A stretch of 26,459 bases of DNA from CAZGTQ01 sp964528575 (GCA_964528575.1 CAZGTQ010000188.1:1-26459); one strand, 5' to 3'; numbered from the stretch's first letter, positions 8,993-19,138 are shown. Notes: generated by a model not told the origin, from the sequence alone. Made by a program: numbers and translations.

Positions 8993-9360
8993 GCGCGGAC
9001 GACGCGCTCGTGCGCTTCGAGCGCATCGTCGCGGACGCGCTCGTCGCGCCGGATCCGCCGGCGGCGCTCGAGCGGGCGGCGCGCGACGCGGACCTACCGG
9101 ACGAGCTGCGCGCCGCGCTCGCCGCGGTCGACGCGACCGGGCTGCGGCTCTCGGCGCTGATCGTCGCGCGGCTGCGCTTCGAGCGCTTGATCCACGGCTC
9201 GCGGCGCGCGGCACAGTGGTACGACGACGAGCCCGCGGCGTTCGCGGCCGCGTTCCGGCGCTACCAGGAAGCGGTGCCCGCGACGGCGTTCTTCCCGGCG
9301 GCGGAGGCGCGCGCGTTCGAGACGTGGATGGACGCGGGGGCCGGCCGAGCGGGCTCATGA
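8989..9360 (+). CDS. Small helical partner of the DUF692 enzyme
   Basis: A 123-residue, mostly helical, Ala/Arg/Asp-rich protein starting MSADDALVRFERIVADAL. Its C-terminal part, FRRYQEAVPATAFFPAAEARAFETWM, has a Y-x5-P-x4-FP-x-EA-x2-F spacing. That resembles the substrate-recognition partners (MbnC/DUF2063 kind) that accompany MNIO enzymes, but it is much shorter than the 282-residue DUF2063 protein at 21928. The start overlaps the DUF692 stop (ATGA), so the two are translationally coupled. A partner role is inference from this coupling and the weak C-terminal similarity. It is the last gene of the operon; no clear terminator was found in the 100 bp after it. Confidence 0.7.
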   Translation: MSADDALVRFERIVADALVAPDPPAALERAARDADLPDELRAALAAVDATGLRLSALIVARLRFERLIHGSRRAAQWYDDEPAAFAAAFRRYQEAVPATAFFPAAEARAFETWMDAGAGRAGS

Positions 9361-9460
9361 GGTCATGAGAGTGCTTTTGCGAGCGATCGCCTCCGCTTTC
9401 GCCGGGGCGGCGTAGAACGGGGGCGACCGGCCAGCAGCCACACGCCACGGGAGGTGTCCG

Positions 9461-10711
9461 ATGCTCGCTGCACCCGTTCGAGTCGTTCTCGGTGCTCTCT
9501 TCGCCGCGTCCGTCGCCGGCTCCGCAGCCGCGCAGTCGCTCGTCGTCTGGGACGGCGCCGGGGCGATCGTCGAATTCTCGGGGCCACCGGATGCCGCCGT
9601 CTGCGGCTATCCGGCCGGCATCCCCCTCGCGTTTCCGCCGGCGGCCGGTTGCGGTCCGGGGTTGTTCCCCGTCGGGCCTCCGGCGCCGGGCATGCCCGGC
9701 GGCGTCACGTACGACGCGGCGACCGACACGATCTACGTCTCCGACGGCGTGCTCGTCGAGTCCTACACCGCGGCCGGCGCGTTCATCGACTCGTTCACGA
9801 TCCCCGCGCCGGTCTTCGGGCTCGGCTTCGACTCCGCCGTCGGACTGCTCTGGTCGAGCGATGGCGGGGCGCTGGCGTACGCGGTCGCGCCGCCGCCGGT
9901 CGGGACGTGCGGCGCGCTCGTCCCGTTCGCGGTCCTGCCGTTCCCCGTTCCGCTCCCGGTCGGCGCGGGTCCCATGTCGGGCATCGACTGGGACCCGGGA
10001 ACCGGCTCGCTGCTCGTCAGCACCCTCGGCGGCCTCGTCGTGAGCTTCCTCCCCGGCGGCGCGCCCGGACCGTTCGGCGTCTTCCCGGTCGCGCCGAGCC
10101 CGTGCTTCCCGCCGCCGCCCGCCTTGCCGATCCTGCGGATTGCGGTCGACCGCGGCTCGCCGTTCGGGCCCGGGCATCTGTACGTGAGCGACGGCCTCAC
10201 GGTCGCGAGCGTGCTCCCCGGCGGCCTTCCCGCGCCGCCGACGTTCGCGTTCCCCGGACCGGGCGGCGCCCCGTGCTTCCCGTCGGCGGCTCCCGCGGTG
10301 GGCCTCGCGTTCGCCGCGCACGGCATCTCGTACGGCGCGGGCAGCGACCCCGATGGGCTCGTGCCGCCGACGATCGGCGCCACCGGCGCGTCGACGACGC
10401 CCGGGCCGCTGTTCGCGCACACGCTGACCGGCGCCGTGCCCGGCGGCGTCGCGATCCTCGCGGTCGCGGTCGCGTCGGCGTGCCCGCCGATCCCGGTCTC
10501 GGGCGTCGTCGCGCACATCGGGCCGCCGCTCCTCCTGCTCGGCCCGGTCCTCGCGGGTCCCGCGGGCGTCGCCGTCCTGCCGACGCCGCTGCCCGCCGGG
10601 ATGGCGGCGATCGGAGCGACGCTCTACACGCAGTGGATCGTGTTCAAGCCGCTCGGACCGAGCCCGTTCCAGGCGAGCGACGCGCTCAGCTTCCGCATCG
10701 CGCTACCGTAG
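9461..10711 (+). CDS. Secreted propeller-like exoprotein with planctomycete-type C-terminal domain
   Basis: A 416-residue exported protein with a Sec signal peptide (residues 1-24, cleavage near SAAAQ). The body is rich in Pro, Gly and Ala and contains spaced strand pairs such as GVTYDAATDTIYVSDGV, GIDWDPGTGSLLVSTLGG and RIAVDRGSPFGPGHLYVSDG. Together these suggest a degenerate NHL/YVTN-like propeller. About six cysteines are spread through it. The last 70 residues (GVVAHIGPPLLLLGPVLAG onward, ending in an ALSFRIAL strand) look like the C-terminal beta domain found on many planctomycete exoproteins, possibly for surface sorting. A GGGAGGTG Shine-Dalgarno lies five bases before ATG 9461. A TAGAAC at 9413 could be a -10, without a clear -35. 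Ligand unknown. Confidence 0.75.
   Translation: MLAAPVRVVLGALFAASVAGSAAAQSLVVWDGAGAIVEFSGPPDAAVCGYPAGIPLAFPPAAGCGPGLFPVGPPAPGMPGGVTYDAATDTIYVSDGVLVESYTAAGAFIDSFTIPAPVFGLGFDSAVGLLWSSDGGALAYAVAPPPVGTCGALVPFAVLPFPVPLPVGAGPMSGIDWDPGTGSLLVSTLGGLVVSFLPGGAPGPFGVFPVAPSPCFPPPPALPILRIAVDRGSPFGPGHLYVSDGLTVASVLPGGLPAPPTFAFPGPGGAPCFPSAAPAVGLAFAAHGISYGAGSDPDGLVPPTIGATGASTTPGPLFAHTLTGAVPGGVAILAVAVASACPPIPVSGVVAHIGPPLLLLGPVLAGPAGVAVLPTPLPAGMAAIGATLYTQWIVFKPLGPSPFQASDALSFRIALP
10704..10709 (+). promoter_or_regulatory. Possible leaderless -10 element before the TTG-start gene
   Basis: TACCGT, six bases (AGCTGC), then TTG at 10716. No Shine-Dalgarno is present. The spacing matches the stronger case at 17858, but the hexamer is a poor -10. 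Coupled translation from the preceding gene, whose stop is four bases before the TTG, is an equally good explanation. Confidence 0.25.
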
Positions 10712-10715
10712 CTGC

Positions 10716-13175
10716 TTGCACGAGAGCCGACGGGTCTCCTTTTCGGTCGCGGCGGGGCTCTTCCTGGTCTCCGCCGCGATGCTCGCGCTGCAGGTCCTGC
10801 AGACGCGCATCCTCGCCGTCACGATGTGGCACCACTGCTCGACGATGGTGGTGACCATGACGATGCTCGGCTTCGCGGCCGCCGGCGCGTTCGTCACGGT
10901 GCGCCGCGGGCTGCTCGCGCCGCCCGTCGCCCCGCAGCTCGCGTGGTGCGGCTCGCTGTTCGCCGTCGCGACGCTCGGCGCGTACGTCCTGCTCGCGCGG
11001 ACCGCCGACCGCGCCGCGGTGATGACCGCCGCGGGCGACTACGTCGAGCTCTCGCTGTTCTACAGCTATCTGTTCGTACCGTACTTCTTCGGGGGGCTGG
11101 TCGTGACGATCGCGCTCGCGACCGCGGCGAACGTGCACCGGCTGTACTTCGTCGACCTCGTGGGCAGCGCGGCCGGAGCGTGGCTGTTCTTCGCGGCGGT
11201 CGAGCCGCTCGGGGCGGAGCGGCTCGTCGTCGCGTGCGCGGCGGCGGGTCCGCTCGCCGCGCTGGTGTTCTCGGCGGCGCCCGAGCGCGGGGCGTCGCGG
11301 CGCGCCCGCCTCGCGGGGATCGGAGCCGCGCTCGCCGCGCTCGCGGGGTGCGCCGCGTTGCTCGCCGATCCGGCGCCGCTCGCCGTCCTGGTCGCGAGCA
11401 ACAAGGCCGAGGCGCACGTGCTGCGGCGCGAGCCGGGCGCGGAGGTCGTCGCGCGCCGCTGGTCGCCGCTCTGCCGCCTGGACGTCGTGCGCGTCCCCGC
11501 GAGCGACGGAGCGGCGGAGGTGCTGCACGTCTACCAGGACGGCGACGCCGCGACGATCGTGCACTCCGACGCGGGCTGGGGCAGCAGGCCTGCGCTCGAC
11601 ATCAAGACGCTCGCGTACGTGCCGCACGTGCTGGGCGCGCCCGCGGACGGCCCGGCGCCGCCGCTGCGCGTGCTCTCGCTCGGCGTCGGCGGCGGGAGCG
11701 ACCTGCGCTACGCGCTCGACCACGGCGCGACGAGCGTGCTCGGCATCGAGCTCAACCCCGCGATGGTCGACCTCGTCGGGCGCGAGCTCGCGCCGTTCCA
11801 CGGCGACCTGTACCGCCGGCCGGGCGTCGAGGTGCGCGTCGGCGAGGGGCGTGCGGCGCTGCGGCGGATGGACGAGCGCTTCGACGTGCTGCAGATCTCG
11901 GGGACCGACACGTACACCGCGGCGAACGCGGGAGCGCACGTCCTGTCGGAGTCCTACCTGTACACGGCGGAGGCGTTCGCGGAGTACTTCGCGCACCTCG
12001 AGCAGGGCGGCACGCTCGGGCTGGTTCGGCTCGCGTTCGACCCGCCGCGCGAGAACCTGCGGCTGCTCGCGCTCGGTCTCGAGGCGCTGCGCCGCCGCGG
12101 CGTCGAGCGGCCGTCGCGGCACGCCGCGATCGTCGTGCAGGAGGCGCGCGATCCGCTGACGGGCGAGTCGTTGCGGCGCGCGGGGAGCGTGTTCTCGCTC
12201 GACCCGCTGCCCGCGGACGTGGTCGCGCTGCTGCGCCGCGCGGACGAGGTGCCGGGCCACCGCGTCGCGTACGCGCCGGGGCTCGCCGAGGACAACGCAT
12301 TCACGCGGCTCGCCCGCGCGATCGACGAGAGGCGCGAGGAGGCGTTCTACGACGAGTACCCGCTCGAGGTCGCGCCGGTCGTCGACGACTCGCCGTTCTT
12401 CTTCCGCTTCCACGGCTGGCGCGCGCTCTTCGGGGGCGGCGGCGCGCCGCGCTACCAGGACCTGACCGGCGGGCCGATCGGCGTGCGGCTGCTCGGCGCC
12501 ATGCTCGCGCAGACGGTCGTGCTGTCCACGCTGCTCGTGCTCGTCCCGCTCGTCCTCGTGCGGCGGCGCGGCCTGGCGGTGCCGAGCGCGGGCCGCCACC
12601 TCGCGTTCTTCGCGGCGCTCGGCGCGGGCTTCTTCCTGCTCGAGATCAGCGCGATCCAGCGCCTCGTCCTGTTCCTCGGACATCCGACGTACTCCCTCAC
12701 GGTCACGCTCGTGTGCTTGCTCGTGTCCGCCGGGCTGGGGAGCCTGTTCGCGCGGCGGTTCGACGCGCGGCCGGAGCGGGCGCTGCGCGGCGTCGCCGCG
12801 GCCCAGGCGGTCGCGATCGCTGCGTTCGCGCTGGGGCTCGAGCCGCTGTTGGACGCGCTGCTGCACCTGCCGCTGGGCGGCCGCGTCGCGTGCGCCGCCG
12901 CCGTGCTCGCGCCGCTCGGCTTCGTCCTCGGCATGCCGTTCCCGATCGGCCTGGCGCGCCTGCGCCGTCTCGCGCCGCCACTCGTGCCGTGGGCGCTGGG
13001 CGTGAACGGAGCCGCGGGCGTCGTCGCGTCGGTCGTGGCGGTGCTCGTCGCGATGGAGAGCGGCTTCCGCGCGGTCGCGCTCCTCGCGCTCGGGCTGTAC
13101 GTCGCGGGCGCGCTGATCGCGACGAGCGGGCCGCTCGCGCCTCGCGTCGGGACGTCTCGGCCGGCGCGAGAGTGA
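10716..13175 (+). CDS. Spermidine-synthase-like integral membrane protein
   Basis: An 819-residue protein in three parts. Residues about 8-220 hold six to seven membrane segments (LFLVSAAMLALQVLQTRILA and others). A central cytoplasmic domain resembles the Rossmann part of spermidine synthase, with a nucleotide-binding loop LSLGVGGGSDLRYAL (320-334) and an acidic strand end GIELNP. A C-terminal membrane block follows (about 590-810) with the conserved GMPFPIGL motif and a PWALGVNGAAGV helix. Where true aminopropyltransferases have V-D-S-x-D, this protein has Q-I-S-G-T-D-T, so the catalytic acidic pair is not intact and polyamine synthesis is doubtful. Translation must start at TTG 10716 or at a later Met; the TTG keeps the first membrane helix complete. 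It follows the exoprotein gene by four bases and is probably co-transcribed. Real substrate unknown. Confidence 0.8.
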   Translation: MHESRRVSFSVAAGLFLVSAAMLALQVLQTRILAVTMWHHCSTMVVTMTMLGFAAAGAFVTVRRGLLAPPVAPQLAWCGSLFAVATLGAYVLLARTADRAAVMTAAGDYVELSLFYSYLFVPYFFGGLVVTIALATAANVHRLYFVDLVGSAAGAWLFFAAVEPLGAERLVVACAAAGPLAALVFSAAPERGASRRARLAGIGAALAALAGCAALLADPAPLAVLVASNKAEAHVLRREPGAEVVARRWSPLCRLDVVRVPASDGAAEVLHVYQDGDAATIVHSDAGWGSRPALDIKTLAYVPHVLGAPADGPAPPLRVLSLGVGGGSDLRYALDHGATSVLGIELNPAMVDLVGRELAPFHGDLYRRPGVEVRVGEGRAALRRMDERFDVLQISGTDTYTAANAGAHVLSESYLYTAEAFAEYFAHLEQGGTLGLVRLAFDPPRENLRLLALGLEALRRRGVERPSRHAAIVVQEARDPLTGESLRRAGSVFSLDPLPADVVALLRRADEVPGHRVAYAPGLAEDNAFTRLARAIDERREEAFYDEYPLEVAPVVDDSPFFFRFHGWRALFGGGGAPRYQDLTGGPIGVRLLGAMLAQTVVLSTLLVLVPLVLVRRRGLAVPSAGRHLAFFAALGAGFFLLEISAIQRLVLFLGHPTYSLTVTLVCLLVSAGLGSLFARRFDARPERALRGVAAAQAVAIAAFALGLEPLLDALLHLPLGGRVACAAAVLAPLGFVLGMPFPIGLARLRRLAPPLVPWALGVNGAAGVVASVVAVLVAMESGFRAVALLALGLYVAGALIATSGPLAPRVGTSRPARE

Positions 13176-13260
13176 CGCGCTCGCCGGGCTCGTTCCTGTT
13201 CGCGCTCAGCGTGCAGCCGCTCGATCCGCGGCGTCTCGAACACTACGCTCCGGTGCCCCC

Positions 13261-14346
13261 ATGCGAGGCGCGCCCTTTCACTGTGTCCTGTTGCTCGCGT
13301 CCTGCGCCGCGTCGCCTCGCCAGGAGCTCGCGACGATCGCTCTGCAGGACGGCGGCGAGCCGGCGCCGGCGGTCGTCGACACCAGCGACGGCGCGGACTG
13401 GGTGCGGCTCGTCTCCGGCGAGTGGATCAAGGGCGAGATCGTCGTCCTGGACCGGGAGAAGCTCGAGTTCGACAGCGCGGAGCTCGACTCGCTCGCGATC
13501 GATTGGAGCGACGTCGTGGAGGTTCGCACGGCGCGCACGTTCACGGTCGCGCTCGAGAGCGGCTTCGAGCGCGTCGGCGTCCTGCGGCTCGAGGGCGAGC
13601 GGGTGCTCGTCGGCGGACAGGAGCTCCAGCGCTCGGAGGTCTTCCGCATCGTGCCGGGCGTGCCGAACGGGCTGGGCCGCTGGTCGGGCCGCGTCGCGCT
13701 CGGCGGCACGGCGCGCCGGGGGAACACCGATCAGGTCGACGTGACGGCGGCGCTCTCGTTCCTGCGGCGCACGGCGCTCAGCCGACTGCCGATCGACTAC
13801 GTCGGCGCGTACGGCGAGCTCGAAGGCGAGAAGAGCGCCGACAACCACCGTTTCACGGCGCAGTACGACCGGTTCGTCGGGCCGCGTCTGTTCGTGACGC
13901 CGCTGGGGATCGAGCTCTTCCACGACAGCTTCCAGAACGTCGACTTGCGCGTCGCGCCGTTCACGGCGCTCGGCTACACGGTGGCCGACACGAATCGCGT
14001 GCAAGTCGATCTGATCGGCGGCCTCGGCTACCGCTACACGCGCTACGACTCCGGTCTGGAATCGTCGGACGACACGAGCTTCGCGCTCGCCGGCACGACG
14101 ATCTCGTGGGACCCGACGCCGACGGTCGACGTCGACTTCGAGTACAGCGCGCAGATCGGCCTCGAGGACGCGAGCGACACGAACCAGCACGCGGAGCTCG
14201 TGCTCGCGCTCGACCTCTGGTGGGACTTCGACCTCGACGTGCGCTTGCGCTGGACGCGCGTCGGCGACCCGCAGGCGGACGGCGACGGCGACGTGCCGGA
14301 CGAGGACGACTTCCGCTTGACGGTCGGGCTGGCGTGGGAGCTGTGA
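13261..14346 (+). CDS. DUF481 (YdiY-like) outer-membrane beta-barrel protein
   Basis: A 361-residue protein. The N-terminus MRGAPFHCVLLLASCAAS has a short hydrophobic stretch and a lipobox-like L-A-S-C (Cys15). Residues about 45-140 form a small strand-rich domain with GEWIKGEIVVLDREKLEF and IDWSDVVEVRT, common before DUF481 barrels. From about residue 145 (RVALGGTARRGNTDQVDVTA) to the C-terminus it is a DUF481 barrel. Alternating strands include YVGAYGELEGEKSADNHRF and ALGYTVADTNRVQVDL, and it ends with a terminal L-x-V-x-L-x-W-x-L strand typical of outer-membrane proteins. DUF481 proteins are salt- or stress-linked in some bacteria; nothing here fixes a role. A TACGCT at 13244 lies 11 bases before the ATG, and no Shine-Dalgarno is evident, so the leader may be only a few bases long. 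Confidence 0.85.
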   Translation: MRGAPFHCVLLLASCAASPRQELATIALQDGGEPAPAVVDTSDGADWVRLVSGEWIKGEIVVLDREKLEFDSAELDSLAIDWSDVVEVRTARTFTVALESGFERVGVLRLEGERVLVGGQELQRSEVFRIVPGVPNGLGRWSGRVALGGTARRGNTDQVDVTAALSFLRRTALSRLPIDYVGAYGELEGEKSADNHRFTAQYDRFVGPRLFVTPLGIELFHDSFQNVDLRVAPFTALGYTVADTNRVQVDLIGGLGYRYTRYDSGLESSDDTSFALAGTTISWDPTPTVDVDFEYSAQIGLEDASDTNQHAELVLALDLWWDFDLDVRLRWTRVGDPQADGDGDVPDEDDFRLTVGLAWEL

Positions 14347-14355
14347 GCGGGGGCG

Positions 14356-14547
14356 TCAGCGGGCGTCGTGGCGCCCGCGCCGCTTCTCCAGCTCCTGCTC
14401 GAACAGCTCGACGAGCCGATACGAGAGGATCCGGCAGTTCTCCTCGTTGCGCGTCTCCATCGAGTCGATCCGATGCGGGAACTCGAGGAGCGCGTCCAGG
14501 ATGCGCTCCTGGAGCTCCCCGCCCCCCTCGTGTGCCGAGTTCGCCAT
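14356..14547 (-). CDS. 63-residue charged helical small protein
   Basis: The protein begins MANSAHEGGGELQERILDAL and continues as one or two amphipathic helices rich in Glu and Arg (HRIDSMETRNEENCRILSYR, LVELFEQELEKRRG), with a single cysteine and no signal peptide. I do not recognise a family; length and composition suggest a small cytoplasmic helical-hairpin or coiled-coil protein. It starts nine bases after the helicase stop on the same strand and could be cotranscribed with it or made from its own leaderless promoter (TAGCAT, six bases before ATG). No Shine-Dalgarno is visible. It converges with the DUF481 gene with a 9-bp gap. Confidence 0.6.
   Translation of the reverse strand: MANSAHEGGGELQERILDALLEFPHRIDSMETRNEENCRILSYRLVELFEQELEKRRGRHDAR
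14359..14378 (+). terminator. Hairpin at the convergent gene ends
   Basis: A perfect 7-bp stem GCGGGCG/CGCCCGC with a six-base loop lies 12 bases after the DUF481 stop. It sits inside the last codons of the convergent 63-residue gene. There is no T-run, so it may act as a transcription barrier for the plus-strand message or be a by-product of high GC. Confidence 0.4.
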
Positions 14548-14556
14548 CGCCCCATG

Positions 14557-16605
<2,049 letters not shown>

Positions 16606-16746
16606 GTTGGCTCCGGGTGACGGGCGGCCGATTACACGCGCGGATCGGCGCGTGACAAGGGCGAGACGCGCGAAGATTCGCGCCGCCGCTCCGCGCGGTC
16701 CCGAGTATGCTCCTGGGCCGACTCGACGCGCTCAGGAGGAGCCTGG

Positions 16747-17778
16747 ATGCAACGCACGACCGTCTTCGCGCTCTCGACCCTCGCTCTGTTCGCCACGCCT
16801 GCCGACGACGTGCACTTCGCGCCCGACGATGGGAGCGAAGCGACGAAGCACTACGTGCTCTCGATCGAGATGAGCGTCGACGAGGCGACGATGACGTTCG
16901 ACGGCGACGACATCGGCGGCGACGGGGTGCCGGACGTCTCGGTGCGCTACGAGCGGCGCGTGCAAGCGACCGATCGGTACGAGCGGGTCGCCGGCGGGCG
17001 GCCGCTGAAGCTCGCTCGGCGCTACGACGCGCTGACGGCGCAGGCCTCGCAGACCGTCGGCGGCGGGGACGCAAGCGGACGACGCGCGCGAGAGCGACCT
17101 CGAGGAGCTCACCGTGGTCTTCACGTGGGATCCCGAGGTCGGCGAGTACGGACGCGCCTGGCCCGAGGACGAGGAGCACGACGACGAGCTGCTCGAGGGC
17201 CTGTGGGAGGACATGGACCTGCGCACGCTCCTGCCGCGCGAGTCCGTCGAGCGGGCGCCACGTGGGAGCTCGACGCGGACGACGTGCTGGCGGTCCTCGT
17301 CCCGGGCGGCGACCTGAAGCTGTCGCCCGATCCCGCCGAAGGCGGCGCCGAGCAGGGGGAGGGCCAGATCCAGATCCACGCTCCGAATCTGCCGGTCGAC
17401 CCGCTCGCGTGGGTCCGCGCCCTCGACGGCGGCGGCCAGGCGACGTACGAGGGCCAGCTCGAGGTCGACGGCGTCCAGGTCGCGGTCGTCTCGATCGCGA
17501 TCGACGTGACGGCCGCGAACGACCTGGTCGACTACTTCTCCGAGATCGGCGGCGGCGAGTTCGACAGCGCGTCCCTCGACGTCGCGATCGAGGCCGACGG
17601 CGAGCTCCTGTGGGACCTCGAGCGCGGCCGGGTCCACGCGCTCGCGCTCGAGGGCGACGTCTCGGCCGACTACGACATCACGATGTCGATCCTCGACGGC
17701 GTGCACAGCTTCGAGTCGAGCCAGCAGGTGTCCGGCGACTTGACGATCCGCATCGGGCTGGGCGAGGTCGACGAGTGA
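16747..17778 (+). CDS. Secreted acidic protein of unknown function with two compensating frameshifts
   Basis: The frame gives 343 residues, with a possible short signal at the N-terminus (MQRTTVFALSTLALFATPAD) and an excellent AGGAGGA site six bases from the ATG. Flanks are acidic and strand-rich (DVHFAPDDGSEATKHYVLSI; later blocks such as GQATYEGQLEVDG). Between residues about 108 and 169, however, the frame becomes Arg-rich nonsense, while the +1 frame reads on sensibly as TQADDARESDLEEL, then VVFTWDPEVGEYGRAWPEDE and DMDLRTLLPRESVE. The nominal frame resumes with GATWELDADD. One extra G in GGGG (17065-17068) and one missing G in GGG (17253-17255) would explain both switches. The intact protein would be about the same length. 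Either these are homopolymer sequencing errors or the gene carries a mutation plus its suppressor. A TATGCT at 16706 may be the -10. Family not recognised. Confidence 0.7.
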   Translation: MQRTTVFALSTLALFATPADDVHFAPDDGSEATKHYVLSIEMSVDEATMTFDGDDIGGDGVPDVSVRYERRVQATDRYERVAGGRPLKLARRYDALTAQASQTVGGGDASGRRARERPRGAHRGLHVGSRGRRVRTRLARGRGARRRAARGPVGGHGPAHAPAARVRRAGATWELDADDVLAVLVPGGDLKLSPDPAEGGAEQGEGQIQIHAPNLPVDPLAWVRALDGGGQATYEGQLEVDGVQVAVVSIAIDVTAANDLVDYFSEIGGGEFDSASLDVAIEADGELLWDLERGRVHALALEGDVSADYDITMSILDGVHSFESSQQVSGDLTIRIGLGEVDE

Positions 17779-17833
17779 CGGGCTCCGCCGCGGCGGACGC
17801 GGCGATTTGAGCGATCTTTGGCAAGTTATGGGC

Positions 17834-17863
17834 GTGAGATAAGAACGCTAAACTGCCTATAAT
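17834..17863 (+). promoter_or_regulatory. Leaderless promoter of the AAA ATPase gene
   Basis: A perfect -10 TATAAT (17858-17863) lies exactly six bases before the GTG start at 17870, so transcription should begin at the start codon. A weak -35 GTGAGA (17834-17839) lies 18 bp upstream. The surrounding stretch (17808-17865) is AT-rich for this genome. There is no Shine-Dalgarno. This is the clearest leaderless case in the window. Confidence 0.65.
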
Positions 17864-17869
17864 TCCGCC

Positions 17870-19060
17870 GTGGACGCGATTTCCAACCCCTTCGCGCCGG
17901 GTGCCGGCACGCCTCCGCCCGAGCTGGCGGGGCGCGAGGCGCTGCGCGAGGCGGTCCACGTGGCGCTGGAGCGCGGGCGGCGAGGATCCCAGGCGAAGAG
18001 CGTCCTGATGATCGGCGTGCGCGGCGTCGGCAAGACGGTCTTGCTCGACCGCATGCGGGAAGACGCCGAGTCCGTGGGCATTCACACCATCCGGGTCGAG
18101 GCTCCGGAGAGCCGTTCGCTCCCGGCGCTCCTGGCGCCCCAGATCCGCCAGGCCCTGCTGCGGCTGTCGCGCAACGCCAAGGCGAAAGATCTCGCGGTCC
18201 GCGCGCTTCGCGGCCTGACCGGTTTCGCGCAGGCATTGAAGGCGACGTACCGCGACATCGAGGTCGGGCTCGATTTCCAGCCGGAGCCGGGGTTGGCGGA
18301 CAACGGCGACCTCGAGCACGACCTCCAGGACCTGCTCGAAGCGGCGGGGGCAGCCGCGCAGAAGGCGGACACGGCACTGGCGATGTTCGTCGACGAGCTC
18401 CAGTACGTGGAGGAGGACGAGCTCGCCGCGCTGATCACGGCGCTCCACCGTACGGCCCAGAGGCGCCTGCCTGTCGTTCTCGTCGGCGCGGGGCTGCCTC
18501 AGCTGCGGGGCCGCATGGGGCGCGCGAAGTCGTATGCCGAGCGCTTGTTCGACTTCCCCGAGATCGGTCCGCTGTCGCCGGAGGCCGCCGCGCGTGCGAT
18601 CGAGAAGCCGCTGCGCGACCAGGGCGTCGCCATCACGTCCGACGCGCTCGACAGCATCGTCGAGCGAACACGTGGCTACGCCTACTTCGTGCAGGAGTGG
18701 GGTAAGCACTCGTGGGACGTGGCCGAGGAGTCGCCGATCACCGCGGACGACGTCGAAACGGCGTCGACGACCGCGATCGCCGCGCTCGACGAGAGCTTCT
18801 TCCGCGTGCGGTTCGATCGACTCACACCCTCCGAGAAGCGCTACCTGCGCGCGATGGCGGAGCTCGGCCCGGGCCCTCATCGCTCCGGCGACATCGCCGA
18901 TCAGCTCGGTCGCAAGGTCACTTCGCTCGGGCCGACGCGGAGCCAGCTCATCGCGAAAGGGATGATCTGGAGCCCGGCGCACGGCGACACGGCCTTCACC
19001 GTGCCGCTCTTCGACGAGTTCATGCGCCGCATCATGTCGGCCGACGACTGGCGTTCGTGA
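17870..19060 (+). CDS. AAA ATPase (Orc1/Cdc6-STAND-like) with C-terminal winged helix
   Basis: A 396-residue protein starting with GTG. The N-terminal NPFAPGAGTPPPELAGRE (6-23) is the typical lead-in of an AAA_16-type ATPase family. Walker A is GVRGVGKT (49-56), Walker B is AMFVDELQ (171-178; Asp175/Glu176), and a sensor-1 strand VVLVGAGLPQL follows (202-212). A helical lid spans about 225-300 (PLSPEAAARAIEKPL, then YAYFVQEWGKHSWD). Residues about 310-385 form a winged helix (LTPSEKRYLRAMAELG, GDIADQLGRKVTSLGPTRSQ). The architecture suggests an ATP-switch protein acting on DNA or on a partner, possibly in stress response or defence; no effector domain is present. It is monocistronic or followed, after 130 bp, by the 19190 gene. 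GC is slightly lower than that of its neighbours. Confidence 0.85.
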   Translation: MDAISNPFAPGAGTPPPELAGREALREAVHVALERGRRGSQAKSVLMIGVRGVGKTVLLDRMREDAESVGIHTIRVEAPESRSLPALLAPQIRQALLRLSRNAKAKDLAVRALRGLTGFAQALKATYRDIEVGLDFQPEPGLADNGDLEHDLQDLLEAAGAAAQKADTALAMFVDELQYVEEDELAALITALHRTAQRRLPVVLVGAGLPQLRGRMGRAKSYAERLFDFPEIGPLSPEAAARAIEKPLRDQGVAITSDALDSIVERTRGYAYFVQEWGKHSWDVAEESPITADDVETASTTAIAALDESFFRVRFDRLTPSEKRYLRAMAELGPGPHRSGDIADQLGRKVTSLGPTRSQLIAKGMIWSPAHGDTAFTVPLFDEFMRRIMSADDWRS

Positions 19061-19114
19061 AGCGACCCCCGAGGAGCCGCCGAGCCGCTTCGTAGGAGCG
19101 CTCCCAGGGTCCCG

Positions 19115-19138
19115 GGAAGTTTCCTGGAAACGTTTTCC
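19115..19138. promoter_or_regulatory. Overlapping palindromes, operator-like, upstream of the 425-residue gene
   Basis: Three overlapping dyads lie in one AT-enriched block: GGAAGTTTCC (19115-19124), the perfect GTTTCC-T-GGAAAC (19119-19131), and the imperfect GGAAACGTTTTCC (19126-19138). This is 52-75 bp upstream of ATG 19190 and stands out against 70%-plus GC surroundings, so a dimeric regulator site is plausible. A TACAGT at 19174 could be the -10 of the gene, placing the dyads near or upstream of a -35. Confidence 0.45.

Noticed and set aside
17784..17797. Perfect palindrome TCCGCCGCGGCGGA after the frameshifted gene
   Set aside because: As RNA it leaves at most a five-base stem and no T-run follows; such GC palindromes are expected by chance here.
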